A DNA stretch of 64,000 nucleotides from Colius striatus. Lineage: Eukaryota > Chordata > Aves > Coliiformes > Coliidae. The DNA lies in assembly GCF_028858725.1 (NCBI RefSeq), contig NC_084790.1, positions 3,664,001 through 3,728,000 of the forward strand, read 5' to 3'. A program made the translations under genes and the position numbers. Within the stretch, counting starts at the first letter, position 1. Each line of letters opens with the position of its first letter. Below are positions 53,912 through 64,000 of the stretch, piece by piece. The notes beneath the pieces were generated by a model, which was not told the DNA's origin, made no database searches, and saw only the letters and a program-made list of their open reading frames with translations.

Positions 53912-54108
53912 AGAATCACAGAATTGTTTGGTTGGAAAAGCCCTTTAAGCTCATGGAATCCCAGCCCTGCCCTCATCCTGCCAAGCCCACCACTTACCCC
54001 TGGCCCTCAGCACCTCAGCTCCAAGGCTTTGGGATCCCTCCAGGACTGACGACTCCCCCACCTGCCTGGGCAACCTGGCACAGGGGCTGACACCCCTCGC
54101 AGGGAATA
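53912..54108 (-). mobile_element. CR1 LINE fragment, same subfamily as 47412, antisense
   Basis: AGAATCACAGAATTGTTTGG, then CCCAGCCCTGCCCTCATCC, then CTTTGGGATCCCTCCAG and GGCACAGGGGCTGACA closely follow the 47412 copy. It is truncated after about 200 bases. Confidence 0.9.
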
Positions 54109-57100
54109 AGTTTACTGGCAGCTAACCACAGTTCCACCTGCATGGATTACCATGGTCCTACCCACCTGCACAGCTCTATAACTGTTTACGGAGTCTAGGG
54201 ACGTGTTGTTTGCAGGAGAACAGAGGTATGCTGTTTGCTAATCATGTTTGGGGCCTTCAGGGTGGGAAAATCCAGGATGACGCAGGGGCTTGTTCGTGGT
54301 GGGATTTTTCACTCCAGTGTAAGCAAACCCTCACAGTTGACTGGCGTGTGGTTCTCACAGGCGTTGCTGCTTAAATACAAAACATCCTCAGTAAATCCAG
54401 CTTAACCCAGCCTGTAATTGGGACAACAGAGCCCTAACGCAAGCAGATTTTCACACCTGTGCCACGCAGCGGGTGGTCAGTGATCCATCAGGGCAAGGCA
54501 CAACACCCTGATGGTGTTGACAAGCCCTCTGTCCAACCTGTTAAATTTTTTTTCCCCCACTTCCTCTTCATAAGGAGAGTGCAAAGAAGATGCAATGGCT
54601 TGGCAAAAGGGCAGCTGAAGGTCTTGGCCTTGAAAGCAGCCAAAATCAAAGCCAAAGGAAAACAGTGTGTTTTATTCCGAGGGAGTCTTACAGTGTCTCC
54701 TTGCTCCTGTTTGCTTCAGCGTTTGGGGAAGAGTGCAGAAAACAAGCCTTTATCTATAGCAGGTGGCCCCTCCAGGACACCCCTGGGTGCTTTACACAAT
54801 GCAAATGGAAAAGCACCGAGAGATAAATGTCTGCACTGAGGATTGAAAGCAACGTTACACAAAGCAAGTAACATGGGATTTCAGTTTGTCTTTGTAAATG
54901 CCTATAGCAGTAACAATCCAGTACCCACTGACGAAGAATTGAAGCACTCTGGGACAGAGGAGCATCTCAAGCCTGGGGCCAATGGGACGGGATGACAAGT
55001 TAATGTCAACAAAAGGTGTCAGTGTAAGGAAGAGCTGTTGTTTGTGGACACGAGCACATCATCCAGCAGTCAGGTTAGATCTAATCACCACCTTCTTTCA
55101 AACGAGGCCTGAGCCAACCACTGGCTGGAGCTAAGGCAGGGAGCAGGGGGACAGGAGGACTGGGGGACTGGTGCAGGGTCACTCCTGGACGTGCACACCC
55201 ATGTGCCATTTCCTCAGAAATGCTTAGGTTTGAACAAGGCATTTTCTCAAACTCCACAGAACGCTGTCAAAAAGCCATGTGTGCTCTGAGGTCAGGCTGC
55301 AAACAATGGGACCAGAGCACGGAGACACCTTGTTCTCCTGCCAAAACCCTTCCTCTCCCCCACTAGCCCTGGAGCTTTCCCTTCCTACACTGTCTATCCC
55401 TATTGCAAATGGCATATTCCTCTGTAAGGGCCCAAGCATCCTGCCAGACACAAGATGCTCAGCTGGTGGGACCTAACAGACCATGGTTCCCAGGCATTAT
55501 TCCCCATCTGGAGTCTCACACTCTGAATATCCTCAAGGTATCTGTCAAGTACCTCACCAAGGGTGAATTTAACCAGCCAGGAAAATGGAAAGCAGCCGTT
55601 AGGGAAGGACAGGGCCTGTGCTGGCAATGTGAAACACTGTTTACCCAGTGATGTAAAGAAAGGAAAAAACAACTGCTCATCATACATGAAACGTTGGCCA
55701 GACTGTAAAGTGAAATCAAGGAATTTAAAACAAGGGAGTTTACATGGTGCATTTCCTGACAACATCGGGCATTTCAAAGCATCCTTCAGCAGTGTGGCAA
55801 TCCCACAGTAAGCCAAAAGGATTTATGGGCAGCAGAACAGGCAGTTCCCTTAAAAATGCTATTTCAGATATATGATTTTAAAGGTTGCTACATGGCTCTG
55901 TGCCCATTGAAACTGGGAGAAACCCTTGAGCCAGAACATACGGCAATCCAAAAAGCTGTTTGGAGGTTATTGATTATCGTCCATTCCCGCAGCAGGAATG
56001 CTACATGCAGCAGTCAGGTGTTGCTGCTCTGAGCTGGTCACGGTGAAAACACAAGTTAAGAGATACACTTGCCTTTAAACACAGTTTTTAATCTGACCCC
56101 AGTCAGATAATTGTGCTGAGAGTGTGGGCAGACCTGGGTCTTTTTTTAGATCAGGCCAGAGCAGCCTGGGAAGTCCACATCCAGCCTTTGGCCAGACATG
56201 ATGAGAGATCATTTCTTCCCCTTTGCACTTAATTGGACCAATCTCACTTGTTAATGCAGCACCTTTGCCACCCAGACAGTGACAAAGTGCCAGGCCATAA
56301 CCTCCTTAAACTGCTCCTCCCAACAACAGATCTATCAGTGCCCTCTGCACCAGGGAGCAACAGCTACCTCTGGAAAGGAGCAGAGAGAAAACATGATTCT
56401 GACGCTCCTGCTGGAGGGAAGAGAGTCATGTGCTTTTTTGTTCCTTCTTAATTTATTTTCACAAACCTACAGCTAATAATTTGGAGAGCAAGGCCAAAGC
56501 ATGGTCCCTGCCTGTTCTCCTTCCAGGAGCTGCAAGGGGGTCCATGACATGGCCAAGTCCTGGTTTGGGGCTACTGCAGGGACACAGCACAGTCCTGGCC
56601 CTTGGCAGCTGTAGTATCAAACCTGCAGCTCCTCCAGGCAGAGTTACCTTGCTCTGAAAGTCATCCTTCTGCATGGCTGGGCTGCATAACTCCCTGCCTT
56701 CAGCCGTCCTGTGCCAGCCTGCTCTGGAGGCAGCCTGGCCTCTCGCCAGCCCAGCGCGCTCCGGGTTGTCTCCTGGCGTCTGGGTCTTCCCTCTTGCATC
56801 ACACCTGGCCTAAGCAAGGCTGCACCCTGCGAGCAAAGCTCAGCCCAGGTGGGAGGGACTGGGCTCCCGTTAAATCCAAGGCTCTCAGAGGACTGAGTCC
56901 TTGCACAGACTCACCTTAGTGCTGATTTTATGAGCCCAAGGTGGTGTTGGAGGTCCTGCAGCAAGAGCGGTGCGGAGGAGAGGGGACAAGCAGCAGCTCA
57001 GGTACTTGCTGAGTGCAGATTTCAAGGGCCGTGTCTGCCTTTTCCACGTCTCTTTCAAGTCCTCTTTTTCCTTCAGTCCTCCATGCTAATGTTATTTACA

Positions 57101-60100
57101 GCTTGTACCAGTTCTTTTCTTCCATCACTTCTCCTTCTGCTGCTGCTGCTTTGCATTTAGCTACTGATTATTCTTGTGCCTTGGGAGAAATGTGCTGTCG
57201 AGATCTCAGAGAAGCCAAGATGTGGTTGTTCCTGCCTGAACAGTCTCGCTGGTAGAGACCAGCAGAGTCTGTCCCCCATGAGGAAGCCTGCTGGATGTTC
57301 TGTGATAAATGGCATGGGATTATTGCTCAGGTTTTGGACTTTTCTCAGTAGTCTATGATTTTTATTTTACTAGCAAATACTCTCCTTATTCACTCAGAGT
57401 TTGAAGCCTATTTAAGATTTCCAGTGGTGTTTGTTGACCAGGCATCTGTACCAGTGGTGTGAGATGCTTCCTGCCTGCATCTGGAGTGAATCCAGCCTGT
57501 AGACACGTGGCCATGCCAGTGTGTCAGTGTGTGCACTTTGCTTTTCAGTGGGAGGCTGTGGTGTGATGAAGCATTGAGAGTCCAAGGCAATAAAAATGCC
57601 ACGTGGTAGCGAGCAATGTGACTAGCTGGAGGCAGTGGTTCTGTAAGGCCTGGGAGGAAAACCAGCTAGCTGTGCATTAGTCAATGTTATTTGGTACTTT
57701 CTTAAACCACTGACAGTCAGCAAGGTCAAAGCACTATGACTCAGGTCAGTATCAAGAGATGCTGTGAAGCCAAAACCAAGGTCCTGAGGATCTGGTTTTG
57801 TGTAAGAGAAGAGCAGAGCATCAGGATGATTGTGAGGAAACTGTACAACCAGGGGGGCACAGAGCAGTGCTGCAGATACACTGCCTCTGTAAGCAAATGA
57901 ATTGGAAGGAAGATGGAGGTCTGAGGAGGGGAGGAAGAGTGTCTAGTCCCACTGTGTGCTATTTGTCTCTTGGACCCAGGAGAAGAGCACACAGTGTGGT
58001 CTGCTGCTTCACAAGATTTAACACCTGGTATACAGAGCTGTACACTCAAGGGAATACTCACAGGAGAGTGCAGATGTACAGCATCCTTCTGAAACACTTG
58101 AAGGTGTACAGAGCCCTCTGTGCAGCAGCTCCCATTCTCTCCCTTCTGAATCGTGGAGAAATGGCCTCCCTTATGCTGCAGCTTCCATCGTAAAATAACT
58201 GCCTGACACAGTCGCACAAGGAGAGGGAGGCGAGATGTGACCGTGGTCTCACAAGGAAAAAAATCCAGACTGGTGCTCTGAGGAGGTTGTTGGCATGTCT
58301 AGAGTTTCACGTTCCTGTAGCTCATCTCAAACATTCCCTGGATTAGCTGATTCAGTCAATTTTTGGACACTCTCCTCTAAAGATGCTCTCCTTGCTGCCC
58401 CTTCTCTGAGTTTCCTGTGTGCACTGCTCACGCTGCAAAGAGCTGCAGGGAAAACTCTCCTTGGCTGTGCTGGGACCTCTCCTGGGAGCAGGGGACTGGG
58501 CTCTGTTGCTTGCCTAGTAACAAGCTCTTGCCAAAGGGGAAAGAGCCATCCCGGGAGTGGAAAAGGGAGCGTGGTGGTAGCAGTGGGAGGGGGAGTAGCA
58601 ATTTCAACATTACTAATAACCCTCCTCATCCAAAACCCTGGAGACCCTTTTCAGAAGCCTGAAATGTTGCTGAACAAGCAATGCACTGGGGCTTTGTCTG
58701 CAGGGGGATCGCTGGGGGAGGATGGATTCTGCTGCCAGACACTGATGGGTTGTGTTGGAGTGGCTTTTCACTGCCCCAGCAAAAAGTCCTTCTTTGGCAA
58801 TGGTCACAGAGACGCTGGCCCGTCGCAGGGCTCCAGGGGCTGGTCAAACAGCACGGGTTAGCAATGCTGTCTGGGATTTCATAAAGGCTTCTTTTTGCTG
58901 CTCAGTTTTCTAATTATTCTTGTTTGAGCAAGAAGGGAGTTGGCTTTGCCTGATAGTCACCCCTTTTTCCTCCCCACGCTGGGCGGGCTGCCCCTCCTCA
59001 GGCACCAGCTGCCTCGGGCTCCAGGTGCCAGACCCTTCGTAGCTGGAGGTATATTAATATTTGCTATGTGATACTGCTGCTTTCTCTGCTCTGTGGGCAA
59101 AACACAGCATAACCATGGGAACTTTCTTCCTCAACCTCATCAGCACACCCTGCTAATCTAGGCAAGTCACCCCGCAGCCCTCGCAATGATTAAGCTGAGC
59201 GTAATGAGCTCTGTAAATCCTGGGTGTCCCAGCAATTCCTTCTGTTCTTCCTGGTGAGGGGATGTGTAAACCACCGACTTGTCATTGGGAGGCTCCCAGG
59301 GTTCACGTTGCAAGGGAAAACAACCCAGCCTGGGCAGCTGCCTTTGCTGTTTTGGGGTCTCTGTGCAGACAGGGAACAAGCCTGTGTTCCAGCTCGGATG
59401 TCTTAGCTCCAAAATAACCATGCTGGGATACTCTGGGGCTCTGCCTGTGTGCTGTTGGCGTTGCCCTTCCGTCCGAGCAGGGCAGGGCTGGGGGTCCGCA
59501 CCGAGCCCAGGCACGGAGGGACTTTTGCTCCACGTGAGATGCACGGGGCTGGGTCCACGTGTCAACCTGAGCGCAGGCAGGCTGGGCTGTGCCCCGCGGC
59601 TTTGGGAAGGGCCTGCAGACGCTTATCTAACAGTCAGGGTGTGCCTGGTGCAGCCCTGGCCTCGGGGCACCTTGCTGCTCCCAGAAGCACTCCACAGCCC
59701 CATGTGAGTGCTCCAGCTCTGGTCCTGGCCCCAACAACTCGAGCCCAGCTCTGTTTCATGTCCAGGGGCTTTGTTTTTCTATGTCAGGGGGCTGCCTGCT
59801 GAGTTGGGCTGGATGTGGAGAGCTGGAGGTCCAACTTCACCCTTCCTGAGCCGTCTCTTGGTGCAACAGGCAGCTGCCTCGCTTTTCTAAGCGTGTCTAT
59901 GACTTGCTCCCTTCATCTTAAGGGGAATTCTGTTCCATAGTCTGTTTCCAGAAGCAGAAATTCTGTAATTTCCACTCTGGATGTGTTTGTAGCCAGCATT
60001 TCCCTTTCTTCCTGTGCTAGCCTTAACGTAACCAACAGTGCTCCTTCCCCCAGTGTTTCTGAGCAGCCAGTAAACCCTCCCAGCCTAGCTTAAGCCAGCC

Positions 60101-61280
60101 AACCAAGCCCTGTAAGGCATGTCTGCCATGCCTGGGTTACCTCTGCCAGCGCTGCCATGTTCCTGTTGCAGAGCTTGCTCTGCTGCTGCCAGAAGCAAGG
60201 GCATTGCACCTTGTGGCACAGCCCAGAGGTGCCCTGGGCTTTGCTGTGTGATACGAGCTCCCTGTCTGCACTTATGGACCTTACACTCCAGCCCAGCCCC
60301 TTTTCCCTGCCTGCGAGGCACAACTGGGCAATGCCCAGCTTTTGCTGGGGCTGGGCACAAGGGCACTGCTATTTCTGATGGCTCTTTGACAGCCCTGACA
60401 TGTGTGTGCAGCATGTGGCTTTCTCATGGCTGCACCATGCTGGTGGCTAACAGCCACCTTGTGATTAACCTCCTTCCCCTGAGCCCTTCTCCTCCTTTGA
60501 GCAGAAGAGCCAACAGCTGAGGCTCGAAATTCTTGCGAGGAGCCTAGGAGACCTCTTGCTTTAACCCAGAGACGGGAAGGGAGGAGAAATGAGGTTTGGA
60601 GGCTAATTCTGGCAGCATCAGGCACGAGGAAGATCAAAAACTCAGGGCAGGAGTACAAGAGAGGAGGGAAGCTGTTGCGTGCATGCTCCTGGAACCCCCT
60701 GACAGTCCTGGTTCATGCATACTGCACGTTATTTCTGTACCTACTTAAATTAAAACCAGCCTTGTCTTGCGGACGCTGACTGGAGCCAGACAATTCTTCT
60801 CCCCAGGGGAGAATTCAATTTTCACTCCATCTAGCTTGTGTTTTTGACCTGGAATGACTCTTCTTTTTATTTTTAACAAACACTCCTTCCAAGCCATGTA
60901 CCGTGCTGCACTTCTCACAGCAGGGCCCACAGCATCATGGCACACACGTGCTCCAAGGCAGGAGTGCAGAAGCAAGCAGCCCACTTACCTGTGATCCCAC
61001 TGACCCCACGGCACAGCCACGCTCTGACTGGTGATGCTGGCTGGTAGGAAAGGGAAACATGGATCCCTGACCACTTATGCATCCTCTGTGCCTCAGGGTT
61101 TAGCTACAGAAATGCCAAGGCAGAGCAATGTGCAGGTGGTGGCCATGGCACAGCTGCCTGGGAAGGCAACGCAGGCAGCATCACTGCTGTATTCACAGAG
61201 GAGACCCCACACGTGCAACCCAAGCATCTCACTTGCCTGCCTTCCCAGGATGGGGAGCAGATACCCTGAGGTCCAGCTAG

Positions 61281-61735
61281 TCACAGAATCACAGAATGGT
61301 AGGGGCTGGAAAGGACCTCTAGAGATCATCTAGTCCAACCCCACTGCTAAAGCAGGTCCCACCTAGATCAAGTTGCACAAGAGCATGTCCAGGTGGGTTT
61401 GGAAACCTCCCGAGAAAGAGCCTCCACACCCTCCCTGGGCAGCCTGGGCCAGGGCTCCCTCACCTCAGCACCAAACAAGATTCTCCTCATGTTTAAGTGG
61501 AACTTTTTGTGTTCCAGCTTTTGTCCATTACCCCTTCTCCTGTCACTGGAGACAACAGTAAAAAGTGCTGCCCTATCATCTTGACACCCACCTTTTAAAT
61601 ACTTGTACATGTTGATGAGGTTCCCCCCTCAGCCTTCTCTTCTCCAGGCTGAACTGCCCCAGCTCCTGCAGCCTTTCCTCATAAGAAATGCTCCAGTTCC
61701 CTGACCATCTTGGCAGCCCTCCCATTCTTATTCCT
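61281..61735 (-). mobile_element. CR1 LINE copy, antisense
   Basis: It starts at a clean reversed tail (TCACAGAATCACAGAATGG) and includes CTGCTAAAGCAGGTCCCACC, CAGGTGGGTTTGGAAACCTC, GCCTTCTCTTCTCCAGGCTG and CCTTTCCTCATAAGAAATGC. It is the same subfamily as the 10533 copy. The sequence beyond about 61735 may be a further eroded part. Confidence 0.95.
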
Positions 61736-63642
61736 GCCTGTTCTCTGATAGATCCCCTCACAACCTTCCCTCCACAGGGACAACCTGCTCCAGGCTCTGT
61801 CCATCTCCCCTTGGAGCTGGGAGAGCCCTGGCTTGTGGAGCCCAGCCCTGACTGCCTGGAGGTACAGCTAGGGATGGGTCTTTTATTATTAATCAGTATT
61901 ATTAATCAGTTAGTTACAATTCAGAGATGCCACGTGCCTGCCTAATTGAGACAACAAAGGCACCACAGCTGCCTCCCAGAGGTGCTTTCCTTTCTGCAGC
62001 ACAGACCTTGGTGCAGGACACATCCTTACTCCTGAGCCTCTCTTACAGACCAGCCTGCCAGTCCTGGAGACAAAACCTATCAGAGGCTCAGGAGACACAG
62101 TGAAGTCTGGGCTAGAAGAAAGCTAAATGGGTTTGATGTGTTTATTCATTTCTGCAGTCCTTAAAATCCTTTCTTAGCTCTTTTGAGAGCGTTAACTGGC
62201 GTGACTCTTGATCTGTAGCCGCACCGAGCGCCGTACGCTGCGAGCTGCAGCAGACAGCAGCAATGTTTTGCTTCTAAGTCACTAATCTCCATGAGTCTGT
62301 GCTATTCTGGGTGTCTCTCCAGCAGGAGGAGAGGCTTCTTCAGGGTTTTATAATCCACCAAGGGCACAGCCAGCCTGTTTTGAGCCACCTCCATAACAGC
62401 TCTCAACACCCAACACGGCAATTAGTCACCACTTACCAGACATGACGTACCCCACCAGCCCAGCTCCTGCCCGCGCCCACGGGGGTTACGGACTGGCTGC
62501 CCGAGAGCAACGACTCTTCTTTCTTAATCCGGTGACTCCATAGTTCATCAATCCGAGATAGGCAAGTAAATAAGTCAGGCATTCAAGACTGATGCAGGAA
62601 AGGGCAAATATGTTACTAAGCGTAGCCCACTGTTTGTATGCATTACACACCAGGTCTGCACAGGATGCGGAGGAGGGAGCTCTGAGCTGTAGAATTACCT
62701 CCTGTCAGAGAGCCTTTGGCTCTGGCTCTCTGGACACCGTGGTCCCCATTGGTGCTGCCTTCCCCAAGGACCAGAGAGGACGGGCACGTTCCCATGCAGC
62801 TGGTGCTGTACAGGCATGGGGAATATGCTTGGCTTTGATGTCCCTGAACAGAGATGCTGGGGTTTGGCTGGCATGGTGGGTATGGAGAGGGATAGACTGA
62901 TTTTCCTTATCCCGAGACAAATGAGTGAGGTTCCTTCAGTGCACTTGGTGGAAGAGAGTGTTGCTGAATGGCAGCTCCCGGCGTGCCAATGTGCAGAGAG
63001 GCACGAGGAAAAGCAGCAGCCTGTGGGACCTCACTCATGTGCTGCTGCAGTGGGACCAACTCCCCATTTCCAGTGTCCAAAGACTGTGTGCCTGGAACCT
63101 CCAAGGGAAGCCTGCCTTCTGCCATGGGGTTTTTTAATGGAGAGTTAAAAAAACCTCCTTCCTAACTAAAGGGAAGCCAGTAATCAAAATGTAATAGCAC
63201 TCAGATTGTTAAAGCAGTGCCTTGACTGAGAAAACAGCCACATGCAGAGGCTTCCAGGACTCAGCTCACTTTGTACCAGCAAAATAAACCCTCAGATTAA
63301 ATGTACACCCTCTCACAGAACGTTGCTCTGGCAGGCAGCTCCAATCTCTCTGACTCACTGCAGGTCCACCCCGCGTGGCTGGGGGCTCACTGTCTGCCGT
63401 GGCCTCTCCGGGTGGCTTCCCAGGGTCAGGGTCCCATGCAAAAGTCATCAGAGTGATAGTTCATTTGATTCTGTGATCCTTAGACGCAAAAAAAAACCAC
63501 CTCCAAAAACCCAACAAGCACTGTGCAAATAAAGCAGAATGTAGATTTTAGGCCCTTGAATCCTGAAAAGCTGTTGCAAATTAATCCTCTTTGCACTTGC
63601 CCAGATGCACTGTGGCACCAGGACCGGAGGCTGGAGGGCGGA

Positions 63643-63653
63643 GGGGGGGGGGG
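63643..63653. repeat. poly(G) run
   Basis: Eleven G in a row inside a G-rich stretch (63626-63656), about 140 bases before the TNS4 exon. It may form a quadruplex in single-stranded DNA. Confidence 0.85.
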
Positions 63654-63793
63654 TGGAAAAGCAATACAGGATGACTTGTTTTCTTATGAGCTGGATTCCA
63701 CTCCAAATCCCCAGTTTTTATAGACTTTTCCGCTGAAGTCTGCTCCTGCCCGGGGCATGCCTGTGTAACCGCTCCTCTCTCTGCATTCCTCAG

Positions 63794-63931
63794 ATTCTTC
63801 TTCTGCCTGAGACGCTGGATTGAAGAAGAAGGGGTCCCCGCTGGAGAAAGAGAGGCAAGGAGGAGGAGGAGGAGGTGGTGGAGGAGGAGGTTTCCCTTGG
63901 ACTTGAAGCTGTCAAACCAGAAAACCAAACC
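63794..63931 (+). other. TNS4: TNS4 5'UTR exon part
   Basis: A strong acceptor (ctctctctgcattcctcag) ends at 63793. The untranslated part runs to the ATG at 63932 and contains a (GGA)n tract at 63859-63890. The acceptor shows that the transcript has at least one upstream noncoding exon. Confidence 0.7.
63859..63890 (+). repeat. (GGA)n tract in TNS4 5'UTR
   Basis: The tract is GGA/GGT repeats interrupted once (GGTGGTGGA). It lies 41 to 72 bases ahead of the start codon on the sense strand, so it would be in the mRNA. GGA repeats can form stacked quadruplex structures. Confidence 0.85.
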
Positions 63932-64000
63932 ATGTCACAAGTCATACAGAACCACGTGTTGCGTGTTGGACAGAGCGTGTGTGTTTCCTCACAGGAGGAA
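63932..64000 (+). CDS. TNS4: TNS4 (tensin-4, Cten) N-terminus, runs off window
   Basis: The ATG opens 23 codons to the window edge: MSQVIQNHVLRVGQSVCVSS, then QEE. Human TNS4 also begins Met-Ser-Gln-Val. Tensin-4 is a focal-adhesion adaptor with C-terminal SH2 and PTB domains (outside the window) that binds integrin tails and lacks the actin-binding part of other tensins. The call rests on the four matching start residues, the position next to CCR7 in the same orientation as in human, and the splice acceptor before the exon. The rest of the N-terminus is poorly conserved in this family, so the short overlap is weak evidence by itself. Confidence 0.78.
   Translation, partial: MSQVIQNHVLRVGQSVCVSSQEE

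Larger units (their letters stand above)
44151..63793. other. CCR7-TNS4 interval, second part
   Basis: Nearly 20 kb without a recognised coding exon, moderately GC-rich, holding the CR1 copies listed. It is probably the TNS4 upstream region and first intron(s), since the TNS4 ATG exon at 63794 has a splice acceptor and so needs a noncoding exon somewhere upstream that I cannot place. Long open frames (58295-58861, 47124-47660, 52905-53378) have no supported identity. A perfect TGACGTCA lies at 51792-51799. Confidence 0.6.

Noticed and set aside
58295-58861. 188-codon + strand open frame
   Set aside because: Longest open frame outside CCR7, but it has no recognisable domain, is overlapped by other equally open frames on both strands, and has low-complexity Gly/Ser/Val runs. 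It looks like chance in GC-rich DNA.

Overview
The window is vertebrate nuclear DNA, almost certainly from a bird. The interspersed repeats are CR1 non-LTR retrotransposons, the dominant avian LINE. Genes have short exons with GT-AG introns, CpG is depleted outside one clear CpG island, and the gene order SMARCE1 - CCR7 - TNS4 matches the block on human 17q21.2 (assigned to the corresponding avian segment by synteny; I could not run a search). All three recognised genes are read from the + strand.

Layout. 1-5400: 3' end of SMARCE1 (BAF57, a SWI/SNF subunit), with four coding exons for about the last 232 residues, then the 3'UTR. 5400-21500: intergenic, carrying several CR1 copies. 21500-30980: the whole CCR7 chemokine receptor gene. 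A TATA box lies at 21510, a start exon contributes only ten coding bases (21628-21637), a 50-base exon encodes the signal peptide (27732-27781), and the large last exon encodes the seven-helix receptor (29703-30767); a polyadenylation signal follows at 30951. The spliced product is 374 residues, against 378 in human. 31000-43500: no recognised gene, but several exon-like blocks on the - strand. 43560-44150: the window's only CpG island. 44150-63790: gene-poor, with CR1 copies. 63794-64000: a 5'UTR exon and the first 23 codons of TNS4 (tensin-4/Cten), which runs off the window.

The most interesting unexplained signal is a possible - strand gene starting in the CpG island. It has an ATG exon in the island, a second exon at 42741-42832 with strong splice sites, and an exon at 33776-33904, and these can be joined in one frame. 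I do not recognise the peptide. The mammalian CCR7-TNS4 interval has no protein-coding gene that I know of, so this is either a bird gene or transcript not in my knowledge or a chance alignment of signals.

The three named genes do not form a pathway. SMARCE1 is a nuclear chromatin remodelling subunit, CCR7 is the CCL19/CCL21 receptor that guides lymphocytes and dendritic cells, and TNS4 is a focal-adhesion adaptor. They are neighbours by conserved synteny.
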